Made by a program: the position numbers and the translations under genes. Source: CAZNGF01 sp964572855 (GTDB lineage: Bacteria > Bipolaricaulota > Bipolaricaulia > RBG-16-55-9 > JAJCYT01). From it: 7,431 nt of DNA. The notes under the pieces were generated by a model that saw only the letters and a program-made list of their open reading frames with translations, was not told the DNA's origin and searched no databases. The stretch covers positions 1 through 7,431 of the forward strand of contig CAZNGF010000089.1 in NCBI GenBank assembly GCA_964572855.1, in the 5' to 3' direction. Positions 1 to 4,970 of this stretch are shown here, one piece after another. Each line of letters starts with the position of its first letter. The first letter of the stretch is position 1.

Positions 1-20
1 CGATCTGATCATCAACGCTT

Positions 21-33
21 CCCCCTCATCCCG
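21..33. repeat. 13-base direct repeat, copy A (CCCCCTCATCCCG)
   Basis: This 13-base string is identical to 3945-3957. In both places it lies just left of a GC hairpin: 35-57 here and 3969-3982 at the other copy. The copies sit at the two outer ends of the ABC operon, one after its last stop codon and one covering its leader and Shine-Dalgarno region. Leader-plus-hairpin sequences of this kind are, from general knowledge, abundant between genes in several GC-rich proteobacteria. Membership in such a family is an inference. Confidence 0.5.
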
Positions 34-34
34 A

Positions 35-57
35 CCTTCTCCCGCCAGGGGAGAAGG
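35..57 (-). terminator. hairpin downstream of the ABC exporter operon
   Basis: CCTTCTCCC (35-43) and GGGAGAAGG (49-57) form a perfect 9-bp stem around a 5-base loop, starting 10 bases beyond the stop codon of the leftmost ABC gene. The position fits the 3' end of that transcript. No clear run of T follows on the minus strand, so it may be a repeat-derived hairpin that protects the 3' end rather than a strong intrinsic terminator. Confidence 0.45.
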
Positions 58-66
58 GGCAAATGG

Positions 67-2211
67 TCACACCTCGTCCCGGTCGACGTCCTCCGGCGGG
101 GGCTTGGGACCCGTGCGTTCATCCATCTCGGCGAACTGGAGCTCGTAGAGCGCGGCATACAAGCCGCCGCGGTGCATGAGCTCGTCGTGCGTGCCGCGCT
201 CGGCCAGCAGGCCGTGGTTGAGCACGAGAATCTGGTCGGCGTCGCGGATCGTGCTCAGGCGGTGTGCGATCACGATCGAGGTGCGGCCCTGCAGGATTCT
301 CTGCAGCGAGTCCTGGATGAGCTGCTCGGTCTGCGAGTCGATGTTGGCGGTGGCCTCGTCGAGCACGAGCACCTTGGGGTCGAAGGCCACGGCGCGCGCG
401 AACGAGAGCAGCTGGCGCTGGCCCCCGGAGAGCGTCGAGCCGCGCTCGGTGACCTCGGCGCCGTATGCGCCGGGGAGCTGGCGGATGAAGCCGTCGGCGT
501 GGACGAAGCGGGCGGCCTCGATGGCTTGCTCCTCGGAGATCGCCTCGCTCTGCAGCCGGATGTTGCCCAGAATGTCGCCCGAGAACAGAAAGACGTCCTG
601 CAGCACGACGGCCATCTGGGCGCGCAGGAACTCGACGTCGAGCGCGCGCAGGTCGACGCCGTCGAGCAGGATCTGGCCGCGCTGGATGTCGTAGAGGCGC
701 AGCAGCAGGCTGATGACCGTGGTCTTGCCCGAGCCCGTCGGGCCCACGATCGCGATCGTTTCCCCCGGCTCGACGACGAACGACACGCCCCGCAGCACCC
801 ACTCGTCCTGGTTGTAGGCGAACCACACGTCGCGGAACTCGAGCCGGCCCTCGACCTCGGGGAGGCGCTCGCCGCGGCCGCGGTCCTCCTGCTCCTCGTC
901 GAGCAGCTGGAAGATGCGCTCCGAGGAGGCCATCGCCCCCTGCAGGATGTTGTACTTCTCGGAGAGGTCGTTGATGGGCTGGAACAGCATGCGCACGTAT
1001 TGGAGCATGGCCACCAGCGCGCCCAGGCTCAGCAGGCCTTGGACCACCTGGCCGCCGCCGTACCAGATGATGAGCGCGATGGCCACCGAGCTCATGGTCG
1101 AGATGAGCGGGTTGAACACGGCAAAGATCAGGGTCTGGCGCATCTCGGCGCGGTACTTGGCCTCGTTGATCTCGCTGAACTCGCGGTGGTTGCGCGCCTC
1201 TTGCGCGAACAGGTGGATGATGCGCATCCCCGAGATGTTCTCCTGCAGGAAGGCGTTCAGCATCGAAATGCGCCGGCGCACCTCGCGATAGGCCTCGCGC
1301 GCCAGCTTGCGGAACTGGATCGTGATCGCGGCCAGCACCGGGGCCAGCACCAGGATCAAGAGCGTCAGGCGCCAGTTGAGCGCGAACATGATCCCCAGGA
1401 TGCCGACGATCAGGAAGACGTCGCGGAACAGGTTCACCAGCACGGCCGTGACCATCTCGTTGATGGCCGAGACGTCGTTGGTGGCGCGCGTGACCAGCTT
1501 GCCCACGGGCGTGCGGTCGAAGAAGGCGGCCGGCAGGCGCAGTTGATGTGAGAAGATGTCGCGCCGCAGGTCGTACATGACGCGCTGGCCCGTGTACTGC
1601 AGCACGTAGACTTGCGCGAAGCTGAACAGAAAGTTGAACACGAGCAGCCCGACGTAGAGCAGGGCCAGCGTCACCACGCCCTGGAGGTTGTCCCCACGCA
1701 GCCGCGCCAGCTCGGCCGGGGGCAGGGCGTCGAGTGCCCGGGCCGGGGCGTAGAACGCCTCCCCCGACCGGGAGAACACCTCCGGGCGGCCCTGGGCCAG
1801 CGCGCGCAGCTCGGGGGACGCCTCGGGCCCCAGCACGACGTAGCGCGCCTCGGCCAGCGCGCCGCGGTTTTTCCACACCAGCCGCGTGCCCTCGTCGAGC
1901 CGGTTGGTGTCCACCAGGTAGCGGTCCTCCCCGATCCGAAGCGCGCCGAAGCGCTCCTGCCACCGGTCGGGGAGCTGGTCCGCGTCGAGCGGGGCGGTGT
2001 CGACCGCCGCGTGGGGCAGCACGATGTGCTGGTCGATCGCGGTCTTGGTGATAAACGGCAGGCTGAGGTCGATGGCCGTGATGCACAAGACGAGCCCCAC
2101 CGCCAGCAAAAACAGCCCCTTGTAGGGCTTGACGTAGTGCAGCAGCCGGCGCATGAGGTCGGGGTCGTACCCCTTGCCGAACTTCTCCTCTTCCCAGTGG
2201 AACGTGCTCAT
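67..2211 (-). CDS. ABC exporter half-transporter, catalytically complete subunit with TM1-TM2 insertion (BmrD/YheH-like)
   Basis: This 714-residue half-transporter has a fused membrane domain and ATPase domain and acts in the inner membrane, probably exporting lipids, drugs or other hydrophobic compounds. Six membrane segments can be read near residues 32-50, 178-204, 255-278, 281-299, 361-383 and 393-412. The ATPase domain has Walker A GPTGSGKTT (490-498), Q-loop Q538, signature LSGGQRQ (594-600), Walker B ending D618-E619 and H-loop H650, so all catalytic residues are present. Residues about 66-176 form a hydrophilic insertion between TM1 and TM2 that ordinary 580-600 residue half-transporters lack. 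BmrD of Bacillus, as I recall, has an extracellular domain at this place. The start at 2211 is preceded by GGGGGAG five bases upstream, and the start overlaps the stop of the preceding gene as ATGA, implying coupled translation. The C-terminus (about 697-714) is acidic and proline-rich and probably disordered. Substrate is unknown. The family call is very secure and the BmrD-like subtype is likely. Confidence 0.95.
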   Translation of the reverse strand: MSTFHWEEEKFGKGYDPDLMRRLLHYVKPYKGLFLLAVGLVLCITAIDLSLPFITKTAIDQHIVLPHAAVDTAPLDADQLPDRWQERFGALRIGEDRYLVDTNRLDEGTRLVWKNRGALAEARYVVLGPEASPELRALAQGRPEVFSRSGEAFYAPARALDALPPAELARLRGDNLQGVVTLALLYVGLLVFNFLFSFAQVYVLQYTGQRVMYDLRRDIFSHQLRLPAAFFDRTPVGKLVTRATNDVSAINEMVTAVLVNLFRDVFLIVGILGIMFALNWRLTLLILVLAPVLAAITIQFRKLAREAYREVRRRISMLNAFLQENISGMRIIHLFAQEARNHREFSEINEAKYRAEMRQTLIFAVFNPLISTMSSVAIALIIWYGGGQVVQGLLSLGALVAMLQYVRMLFQPINDLSEKYNILQGAMASSERIFQLLDEEQEDRGRGERLPEVEGRLEFRDVWFAYNQDEWVLRGVSFVVEPGETIAIVGPTGSGKTTVISLLLRLYDIQRGQILLDGVDLRALDVEFLRAQMAVVLQDVFLFSGDILGNIRLQSEAISEEQAIEAARFVHADGFIRQLPGAYGAEVTERGSTLSGGQRQLLSFARAVAFDPKVLVLDEATANIDSQTEQLIQDSLQRILQGRTSIVIAHRLSTIRDADQILVLNHGLLAERGTHDELMHRGGLYAALYELQFAEMDERTGPKPPPEDVDRDEV

Positions 2212-3938
2212 GACGACTCCCCCAGTTGGCGCTCGGCCTGTTGCAGCTTGAACAGGTGCGCGTAGAAGCCGCCGTGGGCGATCAGTGCGTCGTGCGTCCC
2301 GCGCTCGCTGACCCGGCCCTCCTCGTCCAGCACGACGATCAAATCGGCGTTTTGCACGGCCGAGATGCGGTGCGCGATCACGATCGCGGTGCGGCTCTCG
2401 AGCACGTCGCGCAGGTTGTGCAGGATCTCCTCTTCCTTCTCGGCGTCCACGGCCGAGAGGCAGTCGTCCAGGATCAAGAGGTCCGGCTCGACCAAGAGGG
2501 CGCGGGCGATGCCGACGCGCTGCTTCTGCCCGCCGCTCAAACTCACGCCGCGCTCGCCCACGATCGTGTCCATCCCGCGTGGGAATTCCTCGATCTCCTC
2601 GTGGATGCCGGCCAGCTTGGCGGCCTCGATCACTTCGGCCTCGGGCGCGTCGGCCCGGCCGAAGCGGATGTTGTCGCGGATCGTGCTCGAGAACAGGAAC
2701 GGGTCCTGCGGCACCATGCCGATGCGGTTGCGCAGCGCGTTCAGGTCGAGCGCGCGCACGTCGGCGCCGCCGTAGAAGACCGTGCCGGGGGGCGGGTCGA
2801 ACAGGCGCGGGATCAGGTGGGCCAGCGTGCTCTTGCCCGAGCCCACGGGGCCGATGACGCCCAGCGTCTGGCCGGCCTCGACCGCCAGCGAGACGTCCCG
2901 CAGCACGGGCGGGCCGTCGCCGTAGGCGAAGGTCAGCCCCTTGATCTCGACGCTGGCGCGCTCGGGCACGGGGGCGGGATCGGGCGGCGAGGTGATCTCG
3001 GGGGTCGTGTCGAAGATCCTGTTGATGCGCCCCATCGAGGCCGAGCCGCGCTGCATCAGGTTGACCATGAACCCGAGTGCCATCATGGGCCAGACCAGCA
3101 TGCCCAGATACGAGGTGAAGGCCACGAAATCACCCAGGCTGATCGCGCCCGTGATCACGCGCGTCCCGCCGGCCCAGAGCACGATGGCCGTGCCCAACCC
3201 GCTCAGAAACGCGATGCTGGGGTCGAACAGCCCCCAGACCTTGACCAAGTGCATGTTGACGTCGACGAAATGGCGATTGCTTTTCTCGTAGTCGCGCTCC
3301 ATGCCGCGCTCCTGCACGTAGCTCTTCACGACGCGGATGCCGCTGATGGCCTCGCGCACCTTCTCCATCAGGAGCGAGAACACCTCTTGCACGGTTTCGA
3401 AGCGCCGGTGGATCAGGCGGCCGAAGCCCAGCACGACCGCCGAGACCAGCGGCAGCGGGACGACCGCGAACAGCGTGAGCTCCCAGCTGATCGAGAGCAT
3501 GAACATCAGGGCCGCGCTGGTCATGATGACGGCGTCGGCCAGCGTGAGCACGCCGAAGCCGCAGGCGCGCATGACCGCGTCCATGTCGTTGGTGGCGTGC
3601 GCCATCAGGTCGCCGGTTTTGGTGTGCGTGTAGTAGGGCGTGCTGAGCTTGAGCAGGTGGTCGTAGAAGCGCGCGCGCAGGGCCCGCTCGATGCGCCGGG
3701 CCGCGCCCACCAGGAAGAAGCGCCAGAAAAAGCGCCAAACCGCGCCGAAGAGCGCGATGCCTAGGACCAGCAGGCCCAACTGCACCAGCGACACCTGCGC
3801 GCCCCCGGCCAGCGCGTCCACGGCCTGCCGGATGATGAGCGGGGTGATCAGCTGGGCCGCGTCGACCATGACCAGGGACAACAGCCCCATGAACACGCGT
3901 ACACGGTAGGCCCAGAGAAAGCGTGCGATGTCCTTCAT
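2208..3938 (-). CDS. ABC exporter half-transporter, degenerate-site subunit (BmrC/YheI-like)
   Basis: This 576-residue half-transporter is the expected partner of the gene at 67-2211. Membrane segments lie near residues 14-36, 51-78, 126-150, 153-175, 236-258 and 264-290. The ATPase domain shows Walker A GPVGSGKST (363-371), Q-loop Q411, signature LSGGQ (467-471), Walker B LLIL-D491-D492 and H-loop H523. Position 492, normally the catalytic glutamate, is aspartate in the motif LDDCLSAVD. This is the hallmark of the non-hydrolysing site in heterodimeric exporters such as TM287/288 and BmrC/D. I chose the ATG at 3938 because MKDIARFLWAYR matches a family N-terminus and GAGGGGG lies about six bases upstream. 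An in-frame ATG at 3953 would add five residues but overlaps that ribosome-binding site. The open frame continues to 4298, but that part crosses a promoter and reads as non-protein. It is the first gene of the operon and overlaps the next by four bases. Confidence 0.95.
   Translation of the reverse strand: MKDIARFLWAYRVRVFMGLLSLVMVDAAQLITPLIIRQAVDALAGGAQVSLVQLGLLVLGIALFGAVWRFFWRFFLVGAARRIERALRARFYDHLLKLSTPYYTHTKTGDLMAHATNDMDAVMRACGFGVLTLADAVIMTSAALMFMLSISWELTLFAVVPLPLVSAVVLGFGRLIHRRFETVQEVFSLLMEKVREAISGIRVVKSYVQERGMERDYEKSNRHFVDVNMHLVKVWGLFDPSIAFLSGLGTAIVLWAGGTRVITGAISLGDFVAFTSYLGMLVWPMMALGFMVNLMQRGSASMGRINRIFDTTPEITSPPDPAPVPERASVEIKGLTFAYGDGPPVLRDVSLAVEAGQTLGVIGPVGSGKSTLAHLIPRLFDPPPGTVFYGGADVRALDLNALRNRIGMVPQDPFLFSSTIRDNIRFGRADAPEAEVIEAAKLAGIHEEIEEFPRGMDTIVGERGVSLSGGQKQRVGIARALLVEPDLLILDDCLSAVDAEKEEEILHNLRDVLESRTAIVIAHRISAVQNADLIVVLDEEGRVSERGTHDALIAHGGFYAHLFKLQQAERQLGESS
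2217..2223 (-). promoter_or_regulatory. ribosome-binding site of the second ABC gene
   Basis: Read on the minus strand this is GGGGGAG, five bases before the ATG at 2211. It lies inside the last codons of the upstream ABC gene, so translation of the pair can be coupled while the second gene still has its own initiation signal. It supports the chosen start. Confidence 0.7.
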
Positions 3939-3944
3939 GGGAGT

Positions 3945-3957
3945 CCCCCTCATCCCG
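3945..3957. repeat. 13-base direct repeat, copy B (CCCCCTCATCCCG)
   Basis: This is identical to 21-33. On the minus strand it supplies the GAGGGGG ribosome-binding sequence of the first ABC gene, so a piece of a possible repeat family may have been taken into service as the translation signal. A 5-bp hairpin lies 11 bases to the right at 3969-3982. Confidence 0.45.
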
Positions 3958-3968
3958 GCGAAAGGCGT

Positions 3969-3982
3969 GCCCCGCGTGGGGC
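3969..3982 (-). other. short GC hairpin in the ABC operon leader
   Basis: GCCCC (3969-3973) and GGGGC (3978-3982) form a 5-bp stem with a GCGT loop. It falls inside the roughly 50-base untranslated leader between the predicted transcription start near 3990 and the ATG at 3938. It could affect mRNA stability, or it could simply be the hairpin of the repeat at 3945. Confidence 0.35.
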
Positions 3983-3996
3983 GGTGCGAAAGCGTC

Positions 3997-4025
3997 ATTA
4001 TAAGTGGGTCCCCGAAGGGCGGCAA
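3997..4025 (-). promoter_or_regulatory. sigma70-type promoter of the ABC exporter operon
   Basis: On the minus strand the -35 box is TTGCCG (4025-4020, four of six consensus bases). A 17-base spacer separates it from a perfect -10 box TATAAT (4002-3997). Transcription would start near 3990, leaving a leader of about 50 bases before the ATG at 3938. The 5-bp inverted repeat GGCAA/TTGCC (4021-4025 and 4031-4035) overlaps the -35 box and could be an operator half, which is speculative. Confidence 0.75.
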
Positions 4026-4060
4026 ACGGGTTGCCCTCTCGTCTGGAGGCGCGCTCGCCC

Positions 4061-4090
4061 TTAACGCGGGCGCGACCCATCTGTTATGAT
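4061..4090 (+). promoter_or_regulatory. extended -10 promoter of the universal stress protein gene
   Basis: The -10 box TATGAT (4085-4090) is preceded by TGT at 4082-4084, giving the extended -10 form TGnTATGAT. A weak -35, TTAACG (4061-4066), lies 18 bases upstream. Transcription would start near 4097. The inverted repeat CGCCC/GGGCG (4056-4060 and 4068-4072) brackets the -35 box and might bind a regulator. The promoter is back to back with that of the ABC operon, with about 60 bases between the two -35 boxes' outer edges and the -10 boxes. Confidence 0.65.
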
Positions 4091-4102
4091 TGTGGGGGGA
4101 GA

Positions 4103-4153
4103 CGGGCGCTGCCTCTGTAGACGCGAAGCCGATGCGTTGCACCCGAGCGCCCG
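4103..4153 (+). promoter_or_regulatory. structured 5' leader of the universal stress protein mRNA
   Basis: CGGGCGCT (4103-4110) and AGCGCCCG (4146-4153) are perfect 8-bp complements. Inside them ACGC (4121-4124) pairs with GCGT (4134-4137). The outer stem closes three bases before the AAAGGAG ribosome-binding site (4157-4163), so its folding could influence ribosome access or transcript stability. No known riboswitch motif was recognised. The pairing is plain in the sequence; a regulatory role is inferred. Confidence 0.5.
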
Positions 4154-4156
4154 CTG

Positions 4157-4163
4157 AAAGGAG
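4157..4163 (+). promoter_or_regulatory. ribosome-binding site of the universal stress protein gene
   Basis: AAAGGAG lies four bases before the ATG at 4168. It selects this start over the upstream in-frame ATG codons at about 4090 and 4132, which have no such site, and of which the first overlaps the promoter. Confidence 0.85.
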
Positions 4164-4167
4164 CACG

Positions 4168-4605
4168 ATGTTCAACAAGATACTGGTCCCGACCGACGGC
4201 TCGAAGGGCAGCGAGCGTGCGCTGCAGGTCGCCGCCGAGGTGGCGCAACGCTTCGGTTCCAAGGTCGTGCTGGTGTTCGTGGCCGAGCCGCCCGGCATGC
4301 TCTACCCGCCGGGGCTTTCTTACGTCGACCTGATGGACAGCACGACCAAGTGGGGCAGGGAGATCGTGGGCTCGGCCGCCGAAACGCTGGAGAAAAACGG
4401 GGTCGCCGTCGAAAGACACGTGCGCGAGGGCCATCCGGCCCAGGTCATCCTGGAGTCGATCGAGGAGTGGGCCGTCGACCTGGTCGTGATGGGCACGCAC
4501 GGCCGGCGCGGGCTGGACCGCGTGTTGCTGGGCAGCGTGGCCGAGGAGGTCGTGCGCCGCAGCAAGGCGCCCGTCATCACGGTGCGCGCCGGGGGCAACG
4601 GCTAA
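4168..4605 (+). CDS. universal stress protein, UspA family, ATP-binding type
   Basis: This is a 145-residue single-domain cytoplasmic protein, the normal length for the family. It opens with the typical MFNKILVPTDGS strand and loop, including D10, which contacts the nucleotide in family members. It carries the complete ATP-binding signature G109-2x-G112-9x-G122-S123 and ends with the canonical strand APVITVRA. It therefore belongs to the nucleotide-binding branch (MJ0577-like) rather than the non-binding E. coli UspA branch. Such proteins form dimers and accumulate under starvation, oxidative or respiratory stress, though their biochemical role is often unclear. The ribosome-binding site and start are clear. 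The gene is transcribed alone, divergently from the ABC operon, with its own extended -10 promoter and a folded leader. It is separated from nhaA downstream by 365 bases that hold a possible terminator and a separate promoter. Confidence 0.95.
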   Translation: MFNKILVPTDGSKGSERALQVAAEVAQRFGSKVVLVFVAEPPGMLYPPGLSYVDLMDSTTKWGREIVGSAAETLEKNGVAVERHVREGHPAQVILESIEEWAVDLVVMGTHGRRGLDRVLLGSVAEEVVRRSKAPVITVRAGGNG

Positions 4606-4660
4606 GCGCTCCCACGAGCCCGCATCGCCGCCGGCGCCGTTCCCCGCAACGATGTGTGGG

Positions 4661-4681
4661 CGCGCATTGCGCGTTCCTTTC
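4661..4681 (+). terminator. possible terminator after the stress protein gene
   Basis: CGCGC (4661-4665) and GCGCG (4669-4673) form a 5-bp stem with an ATT loop, followed by the T-rich TTCCTTTC (4674-4681). It begins 56 bases after the stop codon. The stem is short and the T tract is broken by C, so efficiency is uncertain. Confidence 0.4.
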
Positions 4682-4798
4682 TGGAGCTCGTGTTGTTCAC
4701 ATCGACGGTCGGCATGCGTGCGTGGGATGGGACCTTGATGAGGGTTTGGGGGGACCGGAGCGCGACCCCGACCGTTCCGGTGCCGGGAGCCGGGTCCT

Positions 4799-4821
4799 AG
4801 CGCGGCAGAGCGTCCCGCGCT
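4799..4821 (+). promoter_or_regulatory. inverted repeat abutting the nhaA -35 box, candidate operator
   Basis: AGCGCGG (4799-4805) and CCGCGCT (4815-4821) are perfect 7-base complements with a 9-base spacer. The right arm shares its last base with the first T of the -35 box TTGACC. This is where an activator or UP-like element would sit. E. coli nhaA is activated by the LysR-type NhaR, but no such regulator is present in this window, so the binding protein is unknown. Confidence 0.4.
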
Positions 4822-4850
4822 TGACCGGGCTTTTCGCGGCCCGCTACAAT
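4821..4850 (+). promoter_or_regulatory. sigma70-type promoter of nhaA
   Basis: The -35 box TTGACC (4821-4826) and the -10 box TACAAT (4845-4850) each match five of six consensus bases and are 18 bases apart. Transcription would start near 4857. This leaves a leader of about 113 bases to the preferred nhaA start at 4971, or about 39 bases to an alternative ATG at 4896. Confidence 0.75.
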
Positions 4851-4916
4851 CGCCCGCATTGATCACGTCTCGGAAGGGATTGGTTTGAGCGAGCAATGCG
4901 TCCGTCGTCGAACCCC

Positions 4917-4952
4917 CGTCGCCCCCGTGCCCCCCGCCTTCCGCGGGCGGCG
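4917..4952 (+). promoter_or_regulatory. stem in the nhaA leader next to the ribosome-binding site
   Basis: CGTCGCCC (4917-4924) can pair with GGGCGGCG (4945-4952) over 8 bp with one G-U pair. A competing shorter hairpin, CCGCC (4934-4938) with GGCGG (4946-4950), uses the same right arm. The stem ends two bases before the GGAGG ribosome-binding site (4954-4958). Two mutually exclusive folds beside the initiation signal would suit translational control. Known Li+ riboswitches occur upstream of nhaA genes (nhaA-I and nhaA-II motifs), but I could not match their conserved sequences here. Confidence 0.4.
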
Positions 4953-4970
4953 TGGAGGACAAGCGCACCC

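Larger units (their letters stand above)
4606..4970. other. gene-free region between the stress protein gene and nhaA
   Basis: I see no convincing protein gene in these 365 bases. They contain a short terminator-like hairpin (4661-4673), enclosed by the 7-base inverted repeat CGATGTG/CACATCG (4650-4656 and 4698-4704). Further right are a 6-bp repeat ACCGGA/TCCGGT (4754-4759 and 4776-4781), the dyad at 4799-4821, the nhaA promoter and the nhaA leader. The number of inverted repeats is high but GC-rich DNA makes short ones common. Confidence 0.6.

Noticed and set aside
172..1551. Long open frame on the plus strand opposite the first ABC gene (459 codons)
   Set aside because: It lies wholly antisense to a gene with complete ATPase motifs. 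Its product is rich in Asp, Glu, His, Gln and Arg with no domain, as expected for a GC-rich antisense frame.
2226..3764. 512-codon open frame on the plus strand opposite the second ABC gene
   Set aside because: It is fully antisense to a clear transporter gene, with a His/Asp/Gln-rich composition typical of such shadows and no ribosome-binding site of note.
3939..4298. Upstream extension of the first ABC gene to a start at 4298
   Set aside because: The extension would cross the TATAAT promoter and the whole divergent region and enter the stress protein gene. The family N-terminus begins at 3938.
4714..4800. Short open frame of 28 residues between the stress protein gene and nhaA
   Set aside because: It has no adequate ribosome-binding site and no recognisable sequence features, and it ends in the dyad next to the nhaA promoter. 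Chance is the simpler explanation.
4084..4968. 294-codon minus-strand open frame over the stress protein gene and the following gap
   Set aside because: It overlaps a well-supported gene, promoters and hairpins, and its low-complexity product shows no recognisable motif.
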